Shown: positions 1 through 9,135 of the stretch, in pieces
How positions within the stretch are numbered: position 1 is the stretch's first letter
Layout: each line of letters begins with the position of its first letter
Source: an uncultured Clostridia bacterium
GTDB lineage: Bacteria > Bacillota > Clostridia > TANB77 > CAG-508
Assembly: GCA_934119935.1 (NCBI GenBank)
Contig: CAKOSX010000003.1
Coordinates: forward strand, 186,001-250,000
Length of the DNA: 64,000 nt
Direction of reading: 5' to 3'
The notes under the pieces: generated by a model
Database searches by the model: none
What the model was told of the DNA's origin: nothing
Seen by the model: the letters and a program-made list of their open reading frames with translations, nothing else
Translations under genes and position numbers: made by a program

Positions 1-20
1 CCATTAACATATGTGTAAAA

Positions 21-1151
21 CTATTTTGCCTGTAGTATTGTCTTACAAATATCCATTGTTGAATTTTTCTTTGCGAGTAATTCTGTGTTTTTCCTCATTT
101 GATTTAATTTATTTTCATCATTTAAAAGTTCTGTTATAATTTCATCACAATCTTCTTTTGAATGTAGCCATATTCCAACTCCAGCATTTTCTAAGAATTG
201 TGCGTTCTCTTCTTCTTGGCCAGGAATAGGGTTAATTAAAACCATTGGAAGTCCAGAAGCCAAGCTTTCCGTAGAGGTTAAGCCACCAGGCTTGGTAACT
301 ACTAGGTCAGATATGCTCATTAATTCTGGCACTTGTGTTGTGTATGGCAAAACCTTTACTATATCTTCGGCATGTAATTCTGAAACTAATTTTTCGAAAG
401 CTTCTTTCATTTTTTCGTTTTTGCCGGAAATTGCAACAATTTGATGATTGTTTGAATGTGTAATAAATGATTTTAATATTTTTATTGTTTGCTCACGTCC
501 TAAACCGAATTCACCACCACCAAAAAATAGAATTACTTTTTTATTTAAATTAAGATTAAATGAATTCATGATTTCTTCTCTATTATAAGTCATCAAAAAT
601 CTCTTAGAAATTGGAATTCCAGTTGCAAATACTTTTTCAGCAGGAATGTTATCATCTATTAATTCTTGTCTCATTTTCTCGTGAGAAACAAAGAAATAGT
701 CTACTTGTTCTTTTCCAACCAACCATTGCTCGTGTGGAGCAAAATCAGTCATTATTGTGGCTAGCGTGCAATCTATTAAAGCCTTTCTCTTTAAATAGCT
801 TACCATCTGACTACCAAATGGGTGAGTAGAAATTACTATGTCTGGTGAATATTCTCTTAATAATTTTAGTAATTTTTTAGCCATTAGATTATTAGCAGTA
901 GAGCTAATGTGTGCCATAGGCCCTCTTTGTGAGTGGCTATAAACCTCGCCCCAAGCCCAAGGAAATTTCTTAGCCATTTCCTTATAAGCAGTAGTAGTAA
1001 TCTTATTAATTGGTTTATTTACATATAGCATGCAATCAACCAAACTTGTTTCATATCCTTCAAAATTCTCATCAATGCATTGTTTTATTGAATTAGCAGC
1101 AGATAAATGACCGCCACCAAATGATGCATAAAATATTAAAATTTTTTTCAT
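21..1151 (-). CDS. Processive diacylglycerol glucosyltransferase / MGDG synthase-like glycosyltransferase (GT28)
   Basis: 376 residues, typical for UgtP/MGDG-synthase-type enzymes, which move sugar from a UDP-sugar to diacylglycerol at the inner membrane face. The N-terminus (KKILIFYASFGGGHLSAA) carries the GGGH loop of the MGDG_synth domain. The C-terminal half has the GT28 nucleotide-sugar site, with VTKPGGLTSTESLASGLP at about residues 285-302 and a PGQEEENA segment after it. An AAGGGGAA ribosome site lies about 8 nt before the ATG. The gene is transcribed alone and divergently from sleB. Family assignment is firm; the exact sugar and acceptor (membrane glycolipid or lipoteichoic acid anchor) are inferred. 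Confidence 0.88.
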   Translation of the reverse strand: MKKILIFYASFGGGHLSAANSIKQCIDENFEGYETSLVDCMLYVNKPINKITTTAYKEMAKKFPWAWGEVYSHSQRGPMAHISSTANNLMAKKLLKLLREYSPDIVISTHPFGSQMVSYLKRKALIDCTLATIMTDFAPHEQWLVGKEQVDYFFVSHEKMRQELIDDNIPAEKVFATGIPISKRFLMTYNREEIMNSFNLNLNKKVILFFGGGEFGLGREQTIKILKSFITHSNNHQIVAISGKNEKMKEAFEKLVSELHAEDIVKVLPYTTQVPELMSISDLVVTKPGGLTSTESLASGLPMVLINPIPGQEEENAQFLENAGVGIWLHSKEDCDEIITELLNDENKLNQMRKNTELLAKKNSTMDICKTILQAK

Positions 1152-1353
1152 TTTTTAAATTCCCCTTATAAATTTTTTATAAAAATGTAAAATAAATTAT
1201 AAACATTTTTATAAAGATTTTTTGCAATTTGATTTTATCATAATAAAACAAAAAACAAAAGTAAAATGCATAAAATTTGAAAAATTACCAATAATATTGC
1301 TAGAGTTACGACTAACTCAAATACCCTTTTTATTCTAATCATAATTTTTTAGT

Positions 1354-1403
1354 GAAACGATTACTATTTTTATGAAAAAATTTCTAAAAATAGTAATTGT
1401 TTC
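1354..1403 (+). promoter_or_regulatory. Long leader hairpin upstream of sleB
   Basis: A 19-bp inverted repeat (1354-1372 and 1385-1403) pairs throughout, with one G-T wobble, around a 12-nt loop. It ends about 24 nt before the sleB ATG and just ahead of the AAGGAG site. The upstream gene runs the other way, so this is not its terminator. It may be a 5' UTR structure or a palindromic operator for the germination operon; function is inferred. Confidence 0.55.
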
Positions 1404-1427
1404 AAAAATTAAAATGAAGGAGTAAGT

Positions 1428-1898
1428 ATGAAAATAAAAAAACTTTTTATTATACCAATTTTGTTTTTGATGGTTACAGGAGTGTATATACTTATAAATC
1501 TGTTACCTAAAAACGTTGAAGCAGCAAGTGATTCGTCCTCTACATCAGACTTGCAATTGATGGCTAGAGCAATAAATGGAGAGGCAAGAGGTGAACCATA
1601 TGAGGGACAAGTTGCCGTTGGAGCAGTTATACTAAATAGAGTAAAATCTTCTAAATTTCCAAACACAATAGCTGGAGTAATTTACGAAAAAGGTGCATTT
1701 ACAGCAGTATCTGACGGGCAGATAAATGTTCCAATAAAAGAAGGTTCTACAGTTTTAAAAGCAGCAAGAGACGCTATGAATGGCTGGGATCCAACTGGTG
1801 GAGCAATATATTATTTTAATCCAAGCACAGCTACAAACAAGTGGATTTGGTCAAGACCACTTATTAAGACAATTGGAAAACATAGATTTTGTAAATGA
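1428..1898 (+). CDS. sleB: SleB-type spore cortex-lytic enzyme / cell wall hydrolase
   Basis: 156 residues with an N-terminal hydrophobic signal/anchor (about residues 5-25), then a Hydrolase_2 domain: LMARAINGEARGEP with the catalytic Glu of the SleB family, GQVAVGAVILNRV, GGAIYYFNP and the terminal GKHRFC. The family hydrolyses cortex peptidoglycan during germination. The usual N-terminal peptidoglycan-binding domain is absent, so this is a short SleB. The next gene, 13 nt downstream, is ypeB, the classic SleB partner, which strongly supports the assignment. AAGGAG precedes the ATG. Confidence 0.9.
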   Translation: MKIKKLFIIPILFLMVTGVYILINLLPKNVEAASDSSSTSDLQLMARAINGEARGEPYEGQVAVGAVILNRVKSSKFPNTIAGVIYEKGAFTAVSDGQINVPIKEGSTVLKAARDAMNGWDPTGGAIYYFNPSTATNKWIWSRPLIKTIGKHRFCK

Positions 1899-1911
1899 GG
1901 AGGAAATTTAA

Positions 1912-3291
1912 GTGAGTAAAAAATTAAAAACCACAACATCGTATATAATAATAGGAATAATCTTTGCAGTTGTAATTGCTGGGGCAGCAATTTATTATGC
2001 CTATCAAGAAGGAAGAAAATACGTAACAGCATCGGAAAATGGTTATAATATGGCTTTTTTCGAGTTAGTAGACTATGTACAAAATGTAGAAACATATCTT
2101 GCAAAAGCTTTAATATCAACAACTCCAGAGCATGGAGCAGAAACATTAACAAATGTTTGGAGAGAAGCAAGCGTTGCACAAAGTTGTCTAGCACAATTAC
2201 CAATAAACAGTAATGAATTAGAAAATACATCTAAATTTTTAAACCAAGTAAGTGATTATAGCTATTCACTTTCTAGAAAAGCAATTGGAGGAGAAAATTT
2301 ATCACAAGATGATTTAAACAATATTAAGCAATTGCACACTTACAGCTTAGATTTAGAAAACACATTAAATCAATTATCAACAGATTTAAATAGCGGAAGA
2401 ATAAAGTGGAATGAGCTAAGAGACGAAGGAACGAAGGCGTTTGCAACACAAGTAAGTAGCATAACCAAGGACAGTTTCTCTAATCTTGAAGAAAATTTTC
2501 ACGAATATGCAGGCCTAATATATGATGGAGCATTTTCGGAGCACATTTCATCATCAGAGAAAAAAGGCTTAACTGGTGAAGATATAGACGAAGAAAAGGC
2601 AAAAGAAATTGTAAATCAATTTTATGGAGCAGACAAAATAGACAATATAGAATCACATGGATATTCGGAAAATGCAGAAATTCCTTCATTCGATTTTAAT
2701 GTAAAAATGAAAGAAGGCGATATAGATGCAACAATATCAATATCAAAAAAAGGCGGACACGTAATATTTGCAAACTACAACAGAGCAGTGAGTGCAGAAA
2801 CATTAACACAAGAACGTGCAGACGAAATAGCAAAAGAATTTCTAAATAATCACGGATACTCAAATATGAAAGAAACATATTATTTAAAACAAAATGGAAT
2901 TGTAACAATAAATTATGCATATACGCAAACAAATAGCAACAACGAGACGGTAACAATATATCCAGACTTAATAAAGGTAAAAGTTGCATTAGATGATGGA
3001 AGTGTACTAGGAATAGAAACCTCTGGATATTTGAATTCACACACAGAAAGAACATTTGAAACAAATATAATTTCAAAAGAAAAAGCAAAAGAAGTATTAA
3101 ACAAAGACTTAGAAATAATGAGCGAAGGATTAGCATTAATTCCAACAAAATGGCACACAGAAGTATATTGTTGGGAATTTAAAGGCAAAGTAGAAGACAA
3201 CGAATTTTTAGTATATATAAATGCACAAACTGGAAAAGAAGAAGACATACTATTAATAGTAAACACACCAGACGGAACATTAACACACTGA
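1912..3291 (+). CDS. ypeB: Germination protein YpeB
   Basis: 459 residues starting at GTG behind a GAGGAGG site. An N-terminal membrane helix (about 11-30) is followed by a long helical region and C-terminal PepSY-like repeats (EKAKEIVNQFYG.., ERADEIAKEFLNNHGY.., EKAKEVLNKDLEIM..). YpeB and SleB stabilise each other in the spore, and here they form a two-gene operon. Length and domain order match the family. The stop codon overlaps the left arm of the hairpin repeat at 3290-3320. Confidence 0.92.
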   Translation: MSKKLKTTTSYIIIGIIFAVVIAGAAIYYAYQEGRKYVTASENGYNMAFFELVDYVQNVETYLAKALISTTPEHGAETLTNVWREASVAQSCLAQLPINSNELENTSKFLNQVSDYSYSLSRKAIGGENLSQDDLNNIKQLHTYSLDLENTLNQLSTDLNSGRIKWNELRDEGTKAFATQVSSITKDSFSNLEENFHEYAGLIYDGAFSEHISSSEKKGLTGEDIDEEKAKEIVNQFYGADKIDNIESHGYSENAEIPSFDFNVKMKEGDIDATISISKKGGHVIFANYNRAVSAETLTQERADEIAKEFLNNHGYSNMKETYYLKQNGIVTINYAYTQTNSNNETVTIYPDLIKVKVALDDGSVLGIETSGYLNSHTERTFETNIISKEKAKEVLNKDLEIMSEGLALIPTKWHTEVYCWEFKGKVEDNEFLVYINAQTGKEEDILLIVNTPDGTLTH

Positions 3292-3320
3292 GCATTTTTT
3301 CCTCCGTCCCCAGAATGCTC
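3290..3320 (+). repeat. Short hairpin repeat with CTCCGTCCCC core (family ii, copy 1)
   Basis: Arms GAGCATT (3290-3296) and AATGCTC (3314-3320) enclose TTTTCCTCCGTCCCCAG. The same core occurs at 30374-30404, inverted at 30177-30207, and at 50728-50777. The left arm overlaps the ypeB stop codon, so it probably also acts as a terminator-like 3' end. Confidence 0.6.
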
Positions 3321-3397
3321 CTGTATTTTAAATAAAAAATTACGCAAAATAGTAATGTAAAAATATAAATCATTAATAAATAGAGGAGGATTCTACA

Positions 3398-3565
3398 ATG
3401 ACAAAAAGAAACATTATGACTGAAAATCTAAAAGAAGAAATAGCAAGAGAATTAGGCGTTTATGAACAAGTAAAAAAAGACGGAGGTTGGGAAAACATAC
3501 CTTCAAAAACTTGCGGAAACATGGTAACAAAAGCAATAGAAATAGCAAACAGAAATACAAAATAG
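3398..3565 (+). CDS. Divergent alpha/beta-type small acid-soluble spore protein
   Basis: A 55-residue gene with a strong GAGGAGG site. LKEEIARELGV resembles the GPR-cleavage region of alpha/beta SASPs, and GNMVTKAIEIANR resembles the conserved C-terminal DNA-binding helix. Residues 22-38 (including GGWENIPSKTC) are shorter and less typical than in the classical family. SASPs coat and protect spore DNA. Its place behind the germination operon and ahead of its own terminator fits a sporulation gene; membership is likely but not certain. Confidence 0.65.
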   Translation: MTKRNIMTENLKEEIARELGVYEQVKKDGGWENIPSKTCGNMVTKAIEIANRNTK

Positions 3566-3572
3566 CAAAATA

Positions 3573-3619
3573 AAAAAGTTCAAATTGTTAAATTTTTATC
3601 TAACAATTTGAACTTTTTT
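3573..3619 (+). terminator. Rho-independent terminator after the SASP-like gene
   Basis: Perfect stem AAAAAGTTCAAATTGTTA (3573-3590) with TAACAATTTGAAC (3601-3613) and a following T run. Confidence 0.9.
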
Positions 3620-3678
3620 CATGCTTTTAGTAATTAAAAAAAGAAATATAAATAAACTATTCATCATAAAACTGCATT

Positions 3679-4206
3679 CTACTTTTTTATGTAATCAACT
3701 ATATTTATATACTTTGCAAGTATGTTTGAGTAAACATCATAGTCTTTAATGAAATATCTTGTTCCATTTACTTTAAATATGGAATAAGGATAATCTATTG
3801 ATGAAAAATTTGTGGTTGAGAATTGTGAGTTACTTAAGCTTATTAATTCTGACTTTAGTTTTTTTTGTTCACTGTGATTAAGCTTTTTTATAAAGGAAAA
3901 TTCTTGAGGATTTTTAGGATAAATGTCTGGGGGAGCATAGGAAAGTGTATAATAAATTGTACCATCTTTATATATTGAATAGTATGCATCTAAAACCATA
4001 TTATGCGAAATGATTTTATGTATTTGTTTTGAAACATACATTGTAGGTTCTTGAGAAAGATAAAATTTATCTTTAATTGTTCCATTAATTGTTTCATCTT
4101 TCATTAATATCAATATTTTGAATAATATCAATAAGACTATACATGCAATTATTGCGATAAATATTAGACTTAAAATTATAATTTCCTTTTTATTTTTCTT
4201 TTCCAT
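3679..4206 (-). CDS. Small membrane-anchored protein of unknown function (paralogue of the next gene)
   Basis: 175 residues: short basic N-terminus, one membrane helix (about 8-33), then a soluble domain with YYSIYKDGTIYY and FKVNGTRYFIKDYDVY motifs, presumably outside the membrane. The first 22 residues and the ribosome-site region are essentially identical to those of the gene at 4254-4979, and the body is clearly related, so the pair is a tandem duplication. This copy lacks about 70 C-terminal residues of its partner. No known domain recognised. Confidence 0.7.
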   Translation of the reverse strand: MEKKNKKEIIILSLIFIAIIACIVLLILFKILILMKDETINGTIKDKFYLSQEPTMYVSKQIHKIISHNMVLDAYYSIYKDGTIYYTLSYAPPDIYPKNPQEFSFIKKLNHSEQKKLKSELISLSNSQFSTTNFSSIDYPYSIFKVNGTRYFIKDYDVYSNILAKYINIVDYIKK

Positions 4207-4253
4207 ATGATTAACTCCTTTTATTTTCTTGACTCCATTAAAAATAAAGAATC

Positions 4254-4979
4254 TTAATTTCCTTGTTCTAATTGTTCTACATAAATTGAGGTGATTTGTA
4301 CATTGATTATATCAAGTAATTCGACATCAGAACAACCTGAATCTGGATATTTATTCTTAACGATAGATAAAATTGTTTTATTATCTACATCACTTATGTT
4401 TATATATGGGTGACTAGGAAGATATTCGGTTTTTATGTAATTATAAACATAATTAGATATTTGAGAAGATATAAAATCATGCGGATTTATATATTTTGTA
4501 AGTACATTTAAATAAACATTATAGTTTTTGGCATAATACATTGTTCCATTTACTTTAAATGAATAATAAGAGTTGTTATAGTCTTTAAACGACGGAGAAT
4601 CTGTAGATGAATATGATGAGTTACTTAGTGTGGTTAATTCTGCTCTTAGACTTTTCATTTCACTATCACTAAGTTTTTTTACGAAAGAAGATTCTTCAAA
4701 ACTATTATATTCAATGTCAGAAGAATCATGGTAGTTTGTGATATAAACTGTACCGTCTTTATATATCGAATAATATGAGGAAACAGAACCACTACCACTA
4801 ATCTTATTAATAAGGTTTTTACATGCAGATCGTGATACGTACATTACAGATTCTTGTGAAAGATAAATTTTATCTCTAATTGTTCCATTCATTATTAATA
4901 TCAATAAAATTATACATGCAATTATTGCGATAAATATTAAACTTAAAATTATAATTTCTTTTTTATTTTTCTTTTCCAT
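4254..4979 (-). CDS. Membrane-anchored protein of unknown function (longer tandem paralogue)
   Basis: 241 residues when started at the ATG that matches its paralogue (MEKKNKKEIII) and has the same AAAAGGAG site. A longer upstream extension is possible but has no ribosome site. A membrane helix (about 8-29) is followed by a soluble region with YYSIYKDGTVYI and FKVNGTMYYAKNYNVY, shared with the neighbour, and an extra C-terminal segment with IVKNKYPDSGC. Function unknown. Confidence 0.72.
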   Translation of the reverse strand: MEKKNKKEIIILSLIFIAIIACIILLILIMNGTIRDKIYLSQESVMYVSRSACKNLINKISGSGSVSSYYSIYKDGTVYITNYHDSSDIEYNSFEESSFVKKLSDSEMKSLRAELTTLSNSSYSSTDSPSFKDYNNSYYSFKVNGTMYYAKNYNVYLNVLTKYINPHDFISSQISNYVYNYIKTEYLPSHPYINISDVDNKTILSIVKNKYPDSGCSDVELLDIINVQITSIYVEQLEQGN

Positions 4980-5103
4980 ATGATTAACTCCTTTTATTTT
5001 CTTGATTTTATTATAAATGAAGAAATTTGAATTAGCAAGTAAAGTTAAAAAAGAAATTATACTTTGATAAAGTAGCAAAATTTTCAACCAAAAGTAAAAG
5101 AGC

Positions 5104-5137
5104 TTCGCCCAAAAAGGGACGTCCCTTTTTGGACGAA
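5104..5137 (-). terminator. Palindromic repeat/terminator (family iii, copy 1)
   Basis: Nearly perfect palindrome centred on AAAAAGGGACGTCCCTTTTT, flanked by TTCGCCC and GGACGAA. It lies 4 nt past the stop of the 5142-6461 gene. A related palindrome follows the ABC importer at 45850-45880, so it is both a terminator and a repeated element. Confidence 0.7.
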
Positions 5138-5141
5138 AATC

Positions 5142-6461
5142 TTATTTTTTCTTTGTAAATGAAAATATTGTTATTCCTATAATAAATACAATAATTGTTA
5201 TAAGTATACCTATAATTACATATTTAATAACCATGTTACTTTTAGATGTAGCTGTTTCAGTATTTCTGAAATCTCCAGATCTTCCGGGACCTCTATTATG
5301 CATAGTGTTATTTTCTTGTTTGGTCATGCCAGATAAATCTATTGATTTTATGCTGGTATAAATATTATTATCGTCAACGGTTCCGGATATATTAGTTCCA
5401 GAATATACGCTATAAGTTTGGTCTGTTAAATCGGAAGAACTATAAACAACAGTAGAAATTTTTCTGTCAGCCTTAAATGCAAATACTACATTGTTATTTT
5501 CATCAACAATTACAGTACTTTCACCAGCATTAACTCCGCTTGAAAGATTCATTTGTATTATTTGTGTATCATTTGAAGTTTTTGCTTCCTCATACATACT
5601 TCCAGTGGTAAAAACAGTTTCGCCATTTATATAAATATATCCATTAGAATCTATTCCATCGCCTTCATCGGCGTCATCTAAAATATTTACAATTACAGTA
5701 CCTCCGTTAATTGTTATGATGCTTTCGTTGTCTGTACAAGCATTAATTCCGTCGTCCAACGACTGAATATTATAAGTTCCGCTATTTATTGTAATATGCA
5801 TTTTAGACTCGATTCCTTCTTTTTTAGAAGAAGTTACATTTAATGTGCCAGACCCCTCGAAAGTTAAAGAAATATCAGAACTAATTGCTCCATCATATTT
5901 ATATCTTTCATAATATTGTCTGTCATCATCATATCCTTTCTCGATAGAATACAGAATGCTATCTTGATCTTCCCAGCTTTCAACACTTTGCTTTATTTTT
6001 CCGCCAACAATAGTGTTAGTTGATCCACTTGCAGTCTCTATAACTACTTTGCAATCTTCATTTTCTGTGTCTTTGCAATATACAAAAATTGCAGGGGCAT
6101 TTTTGCAGGTGATATTTACATTATTTAAAACAATTCTAACTTTGCCAACGATGTTATTCGCATTAACAGAAATTTGTCCATCAGTTAAAGTTCCAGAAAA
6201 TTCATAAGTTCCGGCACCGTTTATATTGATGATATTAGAAACCTCTATATTGCTACTTGTAGCATCATCACTCATACCACCATTATCCATTTTATTTGAT
6301 AAATACACACCACTATTTGTATCTGTACTAATTGTTTTACCATTTACTGTAATTTTTGAGTCACTTAGTGAAATGACCGTGGTGCTTGATGCATATGTAA
6401 ATGGAATACTTGAAAATATGCATAGCAATACTAAAATTGAAATAATAAAAAACTTTTTCAT
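5142..6461 (-). CDS. Secreted, membrane-anchored carbohydrate-binding beta-helix protein (Cthe_2159/DUF4353-like)
   Basis: 439 residues. N-terminal signal peptide (about 1-24, ending near TYASS), then a long repetitive beta-rich region: INGAGTYEFSGTLTDGQISV, VNANNIVGKVRIVLNNVNIT, APAIFVYCKDTE and acidic turns DDGINACTDNES and DDADEGDGIDSNGYIYING. These are typical of Cthe_2159-type polysaccharide-binding parallel beta-helix proteins with calcium-binding turns. A C-terminal membrane helix (about 412-434) and KKK tail anchor it. The family binds plant or acidic polysaccharides; a role in adhesion is inferred. Monocistronic, with a terminator palindrome downstream. Confidence 0.82.
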   Translation of the reverse strand: MKKFFIISILVLLCIFSSIPFTYASSTTVISLSDSKITVNGKTISTDTNSGVYLSNKMDNGGMSDDATSSNIEVSNIININGAGTYEFSGTLTDGQISVNANNIVGKVRIVLNNVNITCKNAPAIFVYCKDTENEDCKVVIETASGSTNTIVGGKIKQSVESWEDQDSILYSIEKGYDDDRQYYERYKYDGAISSDISLTFEGSGTLNVTSSKKEGIESKMHITINSGTYNIQSLDDGINACTDNESIITINGGTVIVNILDDADEGDGIDSNGYIYINGETVFTTGSMYEEAKTSNDTQIIQMNLSSGVNAGESTVIVDENNNVVFAFKADRKISTVVYSSSDLTDQTYSVYSGTNISGTVDDNNIYTSIKSIDLSGMTKQENNTMHNRGPGRSGDFRNTETATSKSNMVIKYVIIGILITIIVFIIGITIFSFTKKK

Positions 6462-6527
6462 ACTTTCCTCCTTGTGTTTTTTATTAATTTAAAAGAAGAA
6501 CATTAAATGAATATTAAATGTAAATTG

Positions 6528-6556
6528 TTGCAAAAAAAATTCCTCTGGAATATAAT
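6528..6556 (+). promoter_or_regulatory. SigA-type promoter for murF-ddl-yqeK
   Basis: TTGCAA (6528-6533), 17-bp spacer, TATAAT (6551-6556), about 70 nt before murF. Confidence 0.7.
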
Positions 6557-6628
6557 AGTAAAAAATGATTGGAGGCCATTGTTACTGTGAAAGCTAACTG
6601 GTACTTCACGAAAGGATTGTGATAAATT

Positions 6629-8005
6629 TTGAATAAAAATATAACTGTTGAAGAGATTTTAAAAGCCACAAATGGAACTCTTATATATGGAAGTAAATTA
6701 GAAGAATGCGAGAGTTTTTCTAAGAATACAAAGGAAATTAAAGATGGAGACGTGTACATAGGTTTTAGAGGTGAGCGTTTTGATGGTGGAAAGTTTTATG
6801 AAGACGCTCTGAAAAATGGAGCAAAAGGAGCAATTATAAATAAAATTGATGGCTTAGAGATAAAGCGTTTAGAAAATAAATTTGTTATTCAAGTTGATGA
6901 TACTGTTGAAGCAGTTGGACAAATTGCAAAATTGAAGAGAGAAAAATACAATATTCCAGTAATTGCAATTACTGGAAGTGTTGGTAAAACTAGCACAAAG
7001 GATATCATATACAGTGTTGTTTCACAAAAATATAATGCATTAAAAACGCAAGGGAATATGAACAATCATATAGGAATGCCAATGACAATTTTAGGATTAA
7101 GAGACCACGAGGCTCTTGTAGTAGAAATGGGAATGAACCATTTTGGAGAGCTTAGTAAATTGACAGCCATTGCAAAGCCAACCATTGCGGTTATTACAAA
7201 TGTTGGCACAGCGCATATTGGAAATTTAGGTTCAAGAGAAAACATTTTAAAGGCTAAATTAGAAATACTTGAAGGCTTACAACAAGGCGGAACAGCAGTA
7301 ATAAATAATGATAACGATTTATTACATAAATGGTATTTAGAAAATAAGCAATATCAAATTGTTACATATGGAATAAATAATGATAGTTCGAATATGGCTG
7401 AAAATATAGAATATAATGAAACAGGTAGTAAATTTGTGTTAAAACCAGATAATGAGGCAATTGATGTTCCTGTTGGAGGAGAAGCGTTTGTATATAATAG
7501 CTTGGCTGCTATTAGTGTGGGCAAATTATTAAACATTCCACTTGCTGAAATTAAAGAAGGAATAAAAAAGTTTGAGCTTAGCAAAATGAGACTGGATATT
7601 CAAAAAACAGAGCAAGGATATACAATAATAAATGATTGTTATAATGCAAATTATGATTCTATGAAATCTGCAATCGAGTACTTGAAAAACATAGAAGGTA
7701 AGAGAAAAATCGCTGTATTAGGAGATATGCTCGAGCTTGGAGAATACTCAAAAGAGTTACATGAAAAAGTTGGACTCGAAGTTGCAAAAAATAAAATCGA
7801 TATAGTAGTTACTGTTGGAAAAGAAGCTGAAAATATTGCAAGAATTGCAAAAGACAATGGAATAGAACATGTATATACTTTTGATAATAACAAAGATGCA
7901 ATAGAAAAAGTAAAAAAGATTCTAGCAGTGGAAGATGTAGTTCTTATAAAAGCGTCAAACTCAATGAATTTTAAAGAAATTGTGGCAAGTTTACTACAAC
8001 ACTGA
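6629..8005 (+). CDS. murF: UDP-N-acetylmuramoyl-tripeptide--D-alanyl-D-alanine ligase
   Basis: 458 residues from a TTG start behind AAAGGA. Mur-ligase order is complete: N-terminal substrate domain, ATP loop ITGSVGKTST (about 114-123), NMNNHIGMPMTIL, EMGMNHFGE and the C-terminal NDCYNANYDSM and GDMLELG motifs diagnostic of MurF. It adds D-Ala-D-Ala to the UDP-MurNAc-tripeptide in the cytoplasm. ddl, which makes that dipeptide, follows 15 nt downstream, so product and consumer are co-transcribed. Confidence 0.96.
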   Translation: MNKNITVEEILKATNGTLIYGSKLEECESFSKNTKEIKDGDVYIGFRGERFDGGKFYEDALKNGAKGAIINKIDGLEIKRLENKFVIQVDDTVEAVGQIAKLKREKYNIPVIAITGSVGKTSTKDIIYSVVSQKYNALKTQGNMNNHIGMPMTILGLRDHEALVVEMGMNHFGELSKLTAIAKPTIAVITNVGTAHIGNLGSRENILKAKLEILEGLQQGGTAVINNDNDLLHKWYLENKQYQIVTYGINNDSSNMAENIEYNETGSKFVLKPDNEAIDVPVGGEAFVYNSLAAISVGKLLNIPLAEIKEGIKKFELSKMRLDIQKTEQGYTIINDCYNANYDSMKSAIEYLKNIEGKRKIAVLGDMLELGEYSKELHEKVGLEVAKNKIDIVVTVGKEAENIARIAKDNGIEHVYTFDNNKDAIEKVKKILAVEDVVLIKASNSMNFKEIVASLLQH

Positions 8006-8020
8006 AAAGGAGAGAAATCT

Positions 8021-9088
8021 ATGAAAAAAATAAAAGTTGGAGTAATATTTGGAGGGCAATCTACAGAGCACGATGTATCTGTTGTGTCTGGAAGTTCTGT
8101 AATAAAAAACTTGAATAAGGAAAAATATGAAATTTATCCTATTTTTATATCAAAAGATGGAGAATGGTTTCATTATATGAAGCCAGTACAAGATATAGAA
8201 ATATTTGAAATAGGAGAACAGCCTAAAGAATTAGAAAAAATATCAAATGAGTTTGAAATATTGAAGAAACAAGATATAATATTTCCAGTTCTACATGGCT
8301 TATATGGAGAAGATGGAACTATTCAGGGACTATTAGAATTGTTAAAAATCCCATATGTGGGTTGTAAAGTATTAGCTTCTGGAATCTGCATGGATAAAGT
8401 ATATGCAAAAATGATATTTGAAAAAGCACATATAAATCAAGCAGAAGCAGTTGTTATAAATGCAAAAAATGGCTATACATATGTAGACGAAGAGCTAAAT
8501 CATGTTTCTACAACAGTAGAGGAAATATGTAAAATTGTAAATGAAAAGTTGAAATATCCTGTTTTTGTAAAGCCATCAAACTCTGGTTCATCAGTCGGAG
8601 TAAGTAAAGCCATAAATGATGAAGGATTAAAAAGAAGTATACAAGAAGCATCAAAATATGACACCGAAATTTTAGTTGAACAAGGGATAAATGGAAAAGA
8701 AGTTGAATGTGCTGTACTTGGCATAGATGACGTAAAAGCAAGCTGTGTAGGACAGATTTTGTCTGCAGACGAATTTTACGATTATGACTCAAAATACAAA
8801 AATGCTGAATCTAAAACGATAATTCCTGCTAATATTCCAACAGAAATTTCAGAAAGAATAAGAAAAACAGCGATAAAAGCATTTAAAGCTGTAAAGGGAA
8901 GTGGTCTTGCAAGGGTGGATTTCTTTGTTGACAAAGAAACAGATGAAATTTACTTAAATGAAATAAACACAATGCCAGGCTTCACAAATATTAGTATGTA
9001 TCCACAACTGTGGGAAAGCTGTGGATTAAAGTATTCAGAATTGCTTGATAAGTTAATAACTTTTGAGTTAGATAATATTCCTCTATAA
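8021..9088 (+). CDS. ddl: D-alanine--D-alanine ligase
   Basis: 355 residues with ATP-grasp architecture: GVIFGGQSTEHDVSVVSG at the N-terminus, HGLYGEDGTIQGLLE, KPSNSGSSVGVSK in the ATP loop, and the C-terminal catalytic ARVDFFVD and NEINTMPGFT. It joins two D-alanines for murF directly upstream. Nothing in the sequence points specifically to a D-Ala-D-Lac or D-Ala-D-Ser resistance ligase, and no van genes are nearby. Confidence 0.94.
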   Translation: MKKIKVGVIFGGQSTEHDVSVVSGSSVIKNLNKEKYEIYPIFISKDGEWFHYMKPVQDIEIFEIGEQPKELEKISNEFEILKKQDIIFPVLHGLYGEDGTIQGLLELLKIPYVGCKVLASGICMDKVYAKMIFEKAHINQAEAVVINAKNGYTYVDEELNHVSTTVEEICKIVNEKLKYPVFVKPSNSGSSVGVSKAINDEGLKRSIQEASKYDTEILVEQGINGKEVECAVLGIDDVKASCVGQILSADEFYDYDSKYKNAESKTIIPANIPTEISERIRKTAIKAFKAVKGSGLARVDFFVDKETDEIYLNEINTMPGFTNISMYPQLWESCGLKYSELLDKLITFELDNIPL

Positions 9089-9135
9089 AAAGGGAATATT
9101 GTAATTTTTAATATTGCATGAAAATAGGAGAAAAA

